In this document: piece by piece, positions 8,552 to 16,165 of the stretch
How positions within the stretch are numbered: position 1 is the first letter of the stretch
How the letters are laid out: each line of letters begins with the position of its first letter
NCBI GenBank assembly: GCA_016722285.1
Contig: JADKGI010000004.1
Location: 1-32,314, forward strand
From: Saprospiraceae bacterium
Lineage (GTDB): Bacteria; Bacteroidota; Bacteroidia; Chitinophagales; Saprospiraceae
Reading direction: 5' to 3'
Length of the DNA stretch: 32,314 nt
Position numbers and translations under genes: made by a program
The notes under the pieces: generated by a model
What the model was told of the DNA's origin: nothing
The model's input: the letters and a program-made list of their open reading frames with translations, nothing else
Databases searched by the model: none

Positions 8552-9529
8552 TTAAAAATCTGCTTCCAAAGTGAATACCTGATTTTCTTTTTCAGCCATT
8601 ACGCCCGCTTTTTGGTAGTCCCCTACTCTTTTTTCAAAGAAGTTTGTTTTTCCTTGAAGTGATATCATATCCATCCAAGGAAACGGGTTTTCAACATTAA
8701 AATGTTTAGGATTGCCTAAGGAGACAAGTAACCGATCAGCGACATACTCTATATAATTGCACATCATTTCGGCATTCATTCCTATCAGATTGACAGGAAT
8801 AGCATCAGTGACAAATTCTTTCTCAATAGTAACGGCATCAGATATGATGGCCAAAATGGTCTCTTTTGATAATTTATTTATTATATGATTGTTATATAAA
8901 AGGCAGGCAAAATCACAATGCATTCCTTCATCCCGGCTGATGAGCTCATTTGAAAATGTAAGACCCGGCATCAACCCTCTTTTCTTTAACCAGAAAATAG
9001 AGCAAAAAGATCCCGAAAAAAATATTCCTTCAACAGCAGCAAATGCGATAAGTCTTTCGGCAAAACTACCATTTGATATCCAACGTAGAGCCCAATCTGC
9101 CTTTTTCTTTACGCATTCCATTGTATCAATGGCATTTAACAGATAATCTTTATCCTTAGAATCTTTGATATAAGTATCAATAAGCAATGAATAGGTTTCT
9201 GAATGGATATTTTCCATCATGATCTGAAACCCATAAAAAAACTTGGCTTCCGTATATTGAACTTCCCGTACCATATTTTCAGCAAGATTCTCATTAACAA
9301 TGCCATCACTAGCTGCAAAAAATGCAAGAACATGTTTAATGAAATGCTTTTCGTCATCATTAAGTCTATGTTCCCAATCGCTTACGTCCTGATGTAAATC
9401 TATTTCCTCTGCTGTCCAAAAACTTGCTTCGCATTTCTTATAAAAGCTCCAAATGTCATCGTGTTCTATTGGGAAGAGCACAAACTTACCTGGATTATCA
9501 ATTAGTAATGGTTCATTATTAATACTCAT
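8552..9529 (-). CDS. nrdB: Ribonucleoside-diphosphate reductase, beta (radical) subunit, class I
   Basis: NrdB houses the dimetal centre and the tyrosyl radical that starts catalysis in NrdA. The 325-residue product keeps all expected ligands: Asp75 (ASDGIVNE), Glu106 and His109 (MMENIHSETYS), Glu167 (AVEGIFF), and Glu201 and His204 (RDEGMHCDF). The radical Tyr is Tyr113. The ENIHSETYS form resembles the eukaryotic R2 pattern more than E. coli NrdB. The ATG start is followed by a short N-terminal tail. It is the first gene of the nrdBA operon, behind a 400-base region with DnaA-box-like sites. Confidence 0.97.
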   Translation of the reverse strand: MSINNEPLLIDNPGKFVLFPIEHDDIWSFYKKCEASFWTAEEIDLHQDVSDWEHRLNDDEKHFIKHVLAFFAASDGIVNENLAENMVREVQYTEAKFFYGFQIMMENIHSETYSLLIDTYIKDSKDKDYLLNAIDTMECVKKKADWALRWISNGSFAERLIAFAAVEGIFFSGSFCSIFWLKKRGLMPGLTFSNELISRDEGMHCDFACLLYNNHIINKLSKETILAIISDAVTIEKEFVTDAIPVNLIGMNAEMMCNYIEYVADRLLVSLGNPKHFNVENPFPWMDMISLQGKTNFFEKRVGDYQKAGVMAEKENQVFTLEADF

Positions 9530-9783
9530 TCATATGTTTTTCGAATTTGATTTATTTTAAAATAATAACTTAAAGTGCTTTCCTAAAAATTTATTGCGGA
9601 TTAAATCACTTTATTACCGGAATGCTCTTATTAAAATTAATTCAATATATAAATATTTGATTAATAAAAGACACCAGCAAGTATGCTTACTTTTGCATTA
9701 GACATCTGATCAATCTATAAATTCTAATCAGACTGCAAATTAATATTGTTTTGGTGGTAAAAAAGTGCGATGTAAGGACAAAG

Positions 9784-9792
9784 TTATCAACA
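9784..9792 (+). promoter_or_regulatory. DnaA-box-like site TTATCAACA (one mismatch)
   Basis: It differs from the DnaA box TTATCCACA at one base and lies 3 bases from a perfect box on the opposite strand. Confidence 0.45.
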
Positions 9793-9795
9793 TAA

Positions 9796-9804
9796 TGTGG
9801 ATAA
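9796..9804 (-). promoter_or_regulatory. Perfect DnaA box (TTATCCACA on the minus strand)
   Basis: TGTGGATAA on the plus strand is the exact reverse complement of the consensus DnaA box. It falls inside the spacer of the candidate nrdBA promoter. Confidence 0.55.
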
Positions 9805-9857
9805 CTCTGCAACACATTAAAAATCAGAGTAATATATTTATACTTTTCGTTATTATA

Positions 9858-9866
9858 TGTGGATAA
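9858..9866 (-). promoter_or_regulatory. Second perfect DnaA box (TTATCCACA on the minus strand)
   Basis: It is identical to the box at 9796-9804 and in the same orientation, 62 bases away. The sequence in between is almost entirely A/T, and an 11-base inverted repeat borders it. Confidence 0.55.
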
Positions 9867-9929
9867 CTTTTAATGTGTAAAATAATTCGCTGGTTTAGTA
9901 TAAAGTACATATTATAAATAAATATGAAT

Positions 9930-10874
9930 TTATTTTTTACGCGAATAATAGTGAACTACACCGAACCCAAGAAGGATAGAAATAAATATTATGAAGGGGA
10001 ATGCAAATCGGGTACTTCGAAATGGCAAATATTCAAGATTCATTCCATAAAAACTGGCAACCATAGATGGCACCAATAAAATGATGGTGACTATAGTGAG
10101 TCGGTGAATTATAACATTTAAGTTGTTTGAAATAATGGATGCGTAGGCCTCCATGGTACTTCCAAGGATATTGGTGTAAACATTTGACATCTCCAAAGCC
10201 TGTGAATTATCAATAATGATATCTTCAAACAAATCGGCATAGGGCTCTTCATTTCCGATCTTAAGCAAATCTGTTCGTTTTAGTTTCATCTTCAGCAACT
10301 CATTAATGCTGAGACTACTTACAAAATAAACCAGTGATTTTTCTATTCTTAACAGTTGCTGAAGTTCTGAACTTCTGCTTGAATTGTACAGCTCCTGCTC
10401 AATCAAATTGCGCTTAAGATTGAGTTTTTTCAGGCACTCCAGAAACCTGTACACATTTTGTTCAAAAATCTGAAGGACAAACATGTTCTTGTCGGAAGGT
10501 TCAAAATTTTTAACCCTGTTTTCTTCAAATTTTTCCAGAACCGGATTTTCATCGGAACATATAGTAACAATATGAGAATCGGTCAATATGATACCAATTG
10601 GTATTGTAATATATATGGCTTCGCTGTCCTTTCCTTCCTCATTCAGGACAGGACTATTAATTAATATCAGTGTACAATGATCTTCCTTTTCGAATCTTGA
10701 TCTTTCATCAACATCTAAGGAATCGGTAAGAAAATCTAGGGGTATTTCGAGAACTTCAGCCAGATGATCGAGCTCACCATGCTCAAAAGGGGGAAAAACG
10801 TTAATCCAGGAAGCCTGTTCTGAACTTGTAAATTGTTTCAGTTCTCCATTTATTTTTGAAATGTACCTTATCAT
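9930..10874 (-). CDS. corA: CorA-family divalent-metal (Mg2+/Co2+) channel
   Basis: The 314-residue product has the CorA layout: a large N-terminal cytoplasmic domain, a long helix, and two C-terminal membrane helices. The signature YGMN lies just after the first helix (SMVASFYGMNLEYLPF, about 276-291), followed by the second helix and a basic tail YYSRKK. CorA forms a pentameric inner-membrane channel for Mg2+ uptake. It stands alone, with no clear operon partner. A TAnnTTTG-type element lies about 60 bases upstream on the minus strand. Confidence 0.95.
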   Translation of the reverse strand: MIRYISKINGELKQFTSSEQASWINVFPPFEHGELDHLAEVLEIPLDFLTDSLDVDERSRFEKEDHCTLILINSPVLNEEGKDSEAIYITIPIGIILTDSHIVTICSDENPVLEKFEENRVKNFEPSDKNMFVLQIFEQNVYRFLECLKKLNLKRNLIEQELYNSSRSSELQQLLRIEKSLVYFVSSLSINELLKMKLKRTDLLKIGNEEPYADLFEDIIIDNSQALEMSNVYTNILGSTMEAYASIISNNLNVIIHRLTIVTIILLVPSMVASFYGMNLEYLPFRSTRFAFPFIIFISILLGFGVVHYYSRKK

Positions 10875-10935
10875 TCTCCTCTATTTCCATTTTTTAATAA
10901 ATAAGTGAAACAATACAGTGTTGTAAATTAAGCAA

Positions 10936-10943
10936 CAAATATA
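10936..10943 (-). promoter_or_regulatory. Possible -7 element (TATATTTG on the minus strand) for corA
   Basis: CAAATATA on the plus strand reads TATATTTG on the minus strand, 62 bases before the corA start. No TTG lies at the standard spacing further upstream. Confidence 0.3.
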
Positions 10944-11031
10944 ATAAATAAATTTGAAAAATCTTTTTACTTTGATGATAATGGATTAAAAAATCTGTTT
11001 AATTAAAACTGTCTTTTTTGCTTAAAACAAA

Positions 11032-11067
11032 AAACCGGAAAACACATTTAAAAGCATTTTCCGGTTT
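11032..11067 (-). terminator. Intrinsic terminator of the metalloprotease gene
   Basis: AAACCGGAAAA at 11032-11042 and TTTTCCGGTTT at 11057-11067 form a perfect 11-bp stem with a 14-base loop. On the minus strand a T-rich run follows directly. It lies 23 bases after the protease stop codon. Confidence 0.85.
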
Positions 11068-11090
11068 ACAGACATTAAAAATTTCTCATC

Positions 11091-13049
11091 CTATCTTCTT
11101 TCCGCAATTATAATTTTCTGTGAAAAAGTATCTTCATCAGTAGTAAAATTTATCAAGTAGAGGCCAGCTCTATATTGAGATACATCCATTGTAACCGTAT
11201 TTAATCCAATATCTCCGGTCACCTTTCCTGAAGACATTAATTTTCCTGCAACATCAAACACTGACAGAATTCCTGTTTTTTGGTGGCCGAAAGGCATAAC
11301 AACGGTTATTTCATCCGTGGCAGGGCTTGGAAAGACTAAAAATTCATTCGCGACTATCTCAATTTGTTCATCTTCGTCAGTATTATTACTCAATCTATAG
11401 TTTGACCCAGATATCTGGATGAGTAAATCATAGCAACTAAAGTCATTAAATGCTCCGCCTACGCCATACACCTGAACATAATAAGTTGTATTACTTAAAA
11501 TATTATTATACACTATTTGCTCATCTGTTGTCCCTAAGTTTTGAGATACACCAACTTGAGTAGTAGTGCCTCTGTATAGTTTGACATCATAATTGGCAGG
11601 AAGGTTTGTAAGACTGACCTTTATATTCTTATTTGTTTTTGTGTTAGCAAATTTGAACCAGTCAACATCAGTTGCTGTTAAAATTTTTGCTTTTAAAGTT
11701 GTACCTACAGTAAGGCTTTTTGCAGCTTTTGATGTGTTATTACTCTCATAGTTATCGGGACAAGGTGCCGGAGGAGTTGATGTTGCAAAAGCACCAAGGT
11801 TGTAACCACAACTGGATGAACCGTTACAATTGGTTTTTACCCTGAAATTATAAAACTGACCGGCAGATAATCCTGTCATGTTGTAGGAGGTACCTGCAAC
11901 GGGAGTTATCACGGTCCACGTAGATGCAAAATCAGGTTTGTATTCTAATGTATAATTTATAGCATTAGGTGGAGCATTCCAATTGGCTGTTGCAGATGCT
12001 GATGTAATGCTAGTAAAACTCAGACCTGTCGGAGCATCACAAGCTGCACTCTGCCCTGGAGCCAAACAAGCAGAAGAGCAACTTAAACCTGATCTTGCAC
12101 CTCCACTTGCCAGCACAGCCTGCATTCTTGCTTTTTGGCCTACTGTAAACATATACATACATGCATCATCGGTATAATCCAAATAATTCATAGTCATTTC
12201 AACTGGGGTACCTGAACAAGTGCTCAAATGTGGATAAGCCGGGCATCCTGAATTGGCAGCATTATGAACTGGGGTATCACTAACCAGGTCATTACCACAA
12301 GATGCATCACCCCAAATATGTTTTAGATTCAACCAGTGACCTATTTCATGTGTTGCAGTCCGTCCTTTATTGAAAGGGGATACGGCTGTTCCTATCGTAC
12401 CTGTAAATCTATAATCCAGAACTACCCCATCCGTAGCAGAAGATCCACCAGGAAACTGAGCATAGCCCAAAGTAACATTCGTATTGCTTTGACTTATTCT
12501 ACATATCCAAATATTAAGATAGCTTGATGCGTTCCATGGATCTATTCCGCCCAAAGAAGATTTCTTAACACTGTCGTCTGTTCCCCAGTATGTTTTTGAA
12601 GAAGTCTTTCTGTTTATTCCAGTTGTTGCATTCCCATTCGGGTCTCTCTTTGCTAAACAGAATTCTATTTCTACGTCTGCTGCCACTCCTGAAAATATTG
12701 CCGGAGTGTTACTAAAATCTGAATTGGAGGCTCTGTAATCCTGATTGAGCACATCTATTTGAGATTGAATTTGTGCATCAGAAATGTTTTGTACTGGTAC
12801 TGCAATATCTGACACTACATGAAAAACTACCGGAATGGTAATAATGTTTCTTTGACTTAATCCTTTCGGATTTTTCCTTAAAAATTCCTGAGTTTGACGT
12901 TCTATTTCTTCCATATTTCGAATTATAGAAGGATTATTCTGAATTTGACGGTCTAATATATCAACCGTAGCACAATTTCTTTCCTGAGCAGAAAGATTTG
13001 AAGTAAAAAATAATGATACTAAAATGATAGTGTAAAGGATTAATTTCAT
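11091..13049 (-). CDS. Secreted pappalysin-like (M43) metalloprotease with FnIII, PPC and T9SS sorting domains
   Basis: The 652-residue product begins with a signal peptide (about 1-21, ending NLSAQE). The catalytic domain carries the zinc motif HEIGHWLNLKH at 234-244 and a Met-turn MTMNYLD (Met287). The third-ligand spacing fits M43; the usual Gly of HExxHxxGxxH is Asn here. After it come a fibronectin type III domain (about 334-420), a PPC-type beta domain (about 433-545, CPDNYESNNTSKAAKSL) and a C-terminal sorting domain (about 572-652) with FLVFPSPATDEI and the closing FSQKIIIAERR. It should be exported by Sec and then across the outer membrane by type IX secretion. A good promoter and a strong terminator frame it as a single-gene unit. 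Confidence 0.93.
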   Translation of the reverse strand: MKLILYTIILVSLFFTSNLSAQERNCATVDILDRQIQNNPSIIRNMEEIERQTQEFLRKNPKGLSQRNIITIPVVFHVVSDIAVPVQNISDAQIQSQIDVLNQDYRASNSDFSNTPAIFSGVAADVEIEFCLAKRDPNGNATTGINRKTSSKTYWGTDDSVKKSSLGGIDPWNASSYLNIWICRISQSNTNVTLGYAQFPGGSSATDGVVLDYRFTGTIGTAVSPFNKGRTATHEIGHWLNLKHIWGDASCGNDLVSDTPVHNAANSGCPAYPHLSTCSGTPVEMTMNYLDYTDDACMYMFTVGQKARMQAVLASGGARSGLSCSSACLAPGQSAACDAPTGLSFTSITSASATANWNAPPNAINYTLEYKPDFASTWTVITPVAGTSYNMTGLSAGQFYNFRVKTNCNGSSSCGYNLGAFATSTPPAPCPDNYESNNTSKAAKSLTVGTTLKAKILTATDVDWFKFANTKTNKNIKVSLTNLPANYDVKLYRGTTTQVGVSQNLGTTDEQIVYNNILSNTTYYVQVYGVGGAFNDFSCYDLLIQISGSNYRLSNNTDEDEQIEIVANEFLVFPSPATDEITVVMPFGHQKTGILSVFDVAGKLMSSGKVTGDIGLNTVTMDVSQYRAGLYLINFTTDEDTFSQKIIIAERR

Positions 13050-13531
13050 TTTTTATGAATTTAATTATTAATAAAAGTTATTCTTAACTTATCCTTTACA
13101 GCGGGTGATGAGACAAATGTAGATCAGTTTTATGTGATTACAAACATTTTTGAAGAAAATAAAATCAACTTTTCAATATTACTATTTTGGGAAATTTGAA
13201 TTTTTATGTTATATCAAAGAAAATCAATATATTATCATAGTTTTGACATATTATTTACTTATTGTATGATAGTAAAAAAATTCCTTCCAGATGCAGATAA
13301 TATTGAGTTAATGTTCCTCAAAAATCATATTTAACAAGATGGCTGAATATTCATCACTTTGTGACATCTTAAAAATGAATACCCGTGAAGCTAGAATTTT
13401 CCTTTTTATTCATTAAATATTGAGCCGATACTTTGTTGACTAGTTTCATCTGGGTGGTTTATAAGTTGGATTATTAGGAATACGCTCTATTAAGTAAGAA
13501 TGAAGGTCTATTAAAAGAAAATTTATTATGT
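13050..13531. other. 482-bp intergenic region between the metalloprotease and the thioredoxin-fold gene
   Basis: The left part contains the protease promoter described separately. In the remaining AT-rich stretch (about 13150-13531) I see no open frame of useful length, no RNA gene and no clear hairpin. Confidence 0.6.
13114..13144 (-). promoter_or_regulatory. Bacteroidota-type promoter of the metalloprotease gene
   Basis: On the minus strand TTTG (13144-13141), a 19-base spacer and TACATTTG (13121-13114) match the TTTG/TAnnTTTG consensus fully. The start codon lies 64 bases downstream. Confidence 0.75.
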
Positions 13532-14668
13532 TTACTTAATTCTTGATATAGTTATAGATGGAGTTTGCGTAATTTCCTTTTTCAATTCTATTCCATATTC
13601 GTCCTTTAACTGTGTAAAAAGGCCTGGTATATTTTCAAATTGAAGATTCCAATCATGTTTTGTATTGTCATTGCCACAATATTGAAATCTCAATCCTGTA
13701 TTATTTGAAAGCAAAACTGCAAAATCCTGAATATTATAATTGTCTGCTTGCAAGTTTGAATCCCATGCTATAAATGAAGAAGAAAGATCCACATTCCATT
13801 CATACAAATCAGGTGTCCAAAGCATGGTACTGTCCACTAAGATCATTGAATATATTTCCTTTTCCGTTATAACTTCTGTGGAATAAACATGAAAAGCATC
13901 ATCTATTAGTTTTAATAAAGACTTGGAAGATGATGTTGAGAATTTATCAAATATGGTTAGATATCCATATAAATTCAGGTTATTTAGATTAGTGATATCA
14001 GTTTTCGGCATATTCAAGGCTGAAGCGATTATGTCATTGATAGAACCAGAGAGTTGAATATTGCCTTTTTCTTCGGTTCTGTTAAAAGGAATCGGATCCT
14101 TAGAATTGATAAAAGAAATCCTGAATCCATTATATTCCAGCATTTTTGAATCCAATTTCGTTACTTTTACTGATTCAGGTTTGAAGATTTTTATTTTATC
14201 ACTAACCGGTGCATTTTTATAGGTGCTATAATCGGTTAGTGATTTTATTTTAGTAAAACTCATTTCAGAAGGATTCCCCTCCCAAATTATTTCCCCATCA
14301 GGCGCGATTAAAACCGAGAAAGGTATAGATTCAACTTTGAATTTATTGAATGTATTTTCATTGTAATCTATAGCAATCATTGTTTTAGCCTGCCTAATTG
14401 TAAAAAATTGCTTTACTATTTCCGGGTTTTCTTTTGTGAGACTGACGAAAACAATATTATCCTTAGTCACCTTTTTTAACTCATATAAGTGATCCATAGC
14501 TTTTATACACGGTCCACACCATGTTGCCCAAAAATCAACCATTATGAACTGGTCATTTTTTATCTCCGGCGCATTTGTGGGATTAATCCACGACTGAACT
14601 TCTATTAAAGAAGCTTTAATTGGAATATCTAAACAAAAAAGTAAAATTAAAACAAATAGAATTCGCAT
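13532..14668 (-). CDS. Thioredoxin-fold (TlpA/ResA-like) protein with an unidentified C-terminal domain
   Basis: The 378-residue product begins with a signal-peptide-like hydrophobic stretch (about 1-20). A thioredoxin domain follows with the redox motif FWATWCGPC (Cys51 and Cys54) and the cis-Pro region VESIPFSVLIAPDGEIIWEG. This half would act in the periplasm as a thiol oxidoreductase. Residues about 170-378 form a second domain that I do not recognise with confidence; it vaguely recalls a C-terminal domain found beside TlpA in other soil and aquatic bacteria. It is transcribed alone, on the minus strand. Confidence 0.85.
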   Translation of the reverse strand: MRILFVLILLFCLDIPIKASLIEVQSWINPTNAPEIKNDQFIMVDFWATWCGPCIKAMDHLYELKKVTKDNIVFVSLTKENPEIVKQFFTIRQAKTMIAIDYNENTFNKFKVESIPFSVLIAPDGEIIWEGNPSEMSFTKIKSLTDYSTYKNAPVSDKIKIFKPESVKVTKLDSKMLEYNGFRISFINSKDPIPFNRTEEKGNIQLSGSINDIIASALNMPKTDITNLNNLNLYGYLTIFDKFSTSSSKSLLKLIDDAFHVYSTEVITEKEIYSMILVDSTMLWTPDLYEWNVDLSSSFIAWDSNLQADNYNIQDFAVLLSNNTGLRFQYCGNDNTKHDWNLQFENIPGLFTQLKDEYGIELKKEITQTPSITISRIK

Positions 14669-14917
14669 AAATCTTTATATAATCTATTCAACAACAAATA
14701 TGCCAATAATTAATTATATCTAAAATATTACAAATGTTGAGTTTATAACTGAAATAATAAAACTTATTCAAATTAGCTTAAAGCAATAACGTATGACATC
14801 TCTAAAATATTTACTTATTTTCTTAAAATAATTCAATTTAATGCAATTTTAATGTAACTTTAAGAAAATACGCCGTCATATATGAAGTAATTATTTTTTA
14901 ACTAAACCAAACATATT

Positions 14918-16023
14918 ATGAAAAACTTATTTAGTATTCTATTAGTATTTGTCACTATGAGCATTTCTTTTGCTCAGGATGGGTTACCTGCAAACCCGAA
15001 ACCTGGTAGTTGTTATGTCAGATGTATATCTTCAGACGAATTTAAGACCGTTGAGGAAAGAATTATGGTAAAGCCTGAATATACCAAACTTGAAGTAGTT
15101 CCTGCAACTTATAAGACTGTTGAAGAAAGAGTTTTAGTCAAAGAGGCTTCAAAGAGAATGGTATATGTTCCTGCTGTGTATGAAACTGTAGAAATGTCCT
15201 ATGTACAAAAACAAGGAAGAACTGACCTTACCACTATACCAGCTTCATTTACCGATGCAAATGAAGTAAGAGAAGTTTATCCTGCTACTTCAGGATGGGA
15301 ATATACATCATTGACAGATTGCAAATCACCTAACCCCGGCGACTGTCAGGTACTTTGTTATGTAGAGAAGCCAGGTGCATCAAGCACGACTCCAGTACAA
15401 AGACTTGCGGCTGATGCCGGCACAGTCAATGTTCCCGTAAATGAGAAAAGCGCATCTTATAAGAAGCTAGTCATAAAAACAGCTGCAAGAGTTGACGAAA
15501 TAGAAATACCAGCTGAATACACAACCATAAAAAAGAAGTACTTGATGTACCTTCATCCACAAAAAGAGTTACAGTACCTGCTGAATATGTCACAATTTCT
15601 AAGACTGAACTTGCGAAAAAGGGAGGTATAACCAAATATGAAGAAATAGATTGTAAACTGGTAAGTTATAATGCTTTACCAATACTTTATGATCTGGGAA
15701 GTGCAGCCTTAACTGCTGAGGCTAGAAGAATTATTGATGACAATCTTTTAAAGTTGATGGTTGCAAAGCCTGATGTATCAGTAGAAATTGCTTCCCATAC
15801 AGACTCAAGATCAGATGATATCTACAATATGAATCTATCCCAAAGAAGAGCTGAATCTGTAGTGAATTATCTGGTTGCAAAAGGAATTAAGAGAAGCAGA
15901 CTGGTAGCAAAAGGATTTGGAGAATCTAAATTAAAGAATAGATGTGGTAATGGTGTAGATTGTACTGAAGCAGAACATCAGGTTAATAGGAGAACTGAAT
16001 TTAGAGTTATCAATGCAAATTAA
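14918..16023 (+). pseudogene. OmpA-family outer-membrane protein with VPAxY repeats, interrupted by one frameshift
   Basis: The N-terminus is a signal peptide ending SISFAQ. Residues about 45-130 hold repeated motifs of the type VPATYKTVEERV and VPAVYETVEM, and a further set (IEIPAEYTTI, VTVPAEYVTI) lies near 200-230. The C-terminal OmpA domain, which binds peptidoglycan, is complete: LYDLGSAALTAEARRIID, VEIASHTDSRSDD, NLSQRRAESVVNYL and HQVNRRTEFRV. It carries two Cys in the loop before the last motif (KNRCGNGVDCTE). The frame breaks at about 15544, where a single missing base would restore YLDVPSSTKR. The corrected protein would be about 368 residues. Since both halves are well conserved, a sequencing error is as likely as real decay. 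Confidence 0.88.
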
Positions 16024-16027
16024 TCTC

Positions 16028-16044
16028 AATAAACGAGGTTTATT
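16028..16044. terminator. Short perfect hairpin after the OmpA gene
   Basis: AATAAAC and GTTTATT form a perfect 7-bp stem with a 3-base loop (GAG), directly after the stop. It precedes the stronger terminator and may only be an accessory stem. Confidence 0.35.
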
Positions 16045-16060
16045 CAAAATGAAATAACAC

Positions 16061-16099
16061 AATGGAGGGTATCTATACGATATTCTCCATTTTTTTTTT
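16061..16099 (+). terminator. Strong intrinsic terminator of the OmpA gene
   Basis: AATGGAGGGTATC (16061-16073) pairs with GATATTCTCCATT (16079-16091) over 13 positions, two of them G-U, around a 5-base loop. A run of T residues extends to 16099. Confidence 0.9.
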
Positions 16100-16165
16100 G
16101 GAGTGGTGATTAGCTATTGCAATATAAAATGGAATCTGAGTTCCTTTAGTTGAATAACAGTTGAA

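Larger units (their letters stand above)
9779..9812 (-). promoter_or_regulatory. Candidate Bacteroidota promoter for nrdBA overlapping DnaA boxes
   Basis: On the minus strand TTG (9812-9810), a 23-base spacer and TAACTTTG (9786-9779) match the TTG/TAnnTTTG pattern at the upper end of the allowed spacing. The spacer contains two DnaA-box-like sites. Initiation here would give a leader of roughly 240 bases before nrdB, longer than usual, so a closer promoter may exist. Confidence 0.4.
9530..9929. other. 400-bp AT-rich region upstream of nrdB, holding DnaA-box-like sites and a candidate promoter
   Basis: No gene is visible here. The part near 9779-9878 contains TTATCAACA (9784-9792) and two perfect TGTGGATAA sites (9796-9804 and 9858-9866), the reverse complement of the DnaA box TTATCCACA. 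It also contains an 11-base inverted repeat, ACACATTAAAA (9812-9822) and TTTTAATGTGT (9868-9878), and a smaller one, ACTCTG/CAGAGT (9804-9809 and 9825-9830). The remainder is plain AT-rich sequence. On sequence alone it could be an nrd control region or part of a replication origin. Confidence 0.6.

Noticed and set aside
9688..9695. Plus-strand TACTTTTG resembling a -7 promoter element
   Set aside because: No TTG at 17-23 bases upstream (nearest TTTG is 28 bases away) and no plus-strand gene follows; only the minus-strand corA lies downstream.
9530..9929. Firm call of an oriC
   Set aside because: Three boxes next to AT-rich DNA are suggestive, but dnaA, GC skew and other origin features cannot be assessed from this window, so only a candidate is reported.
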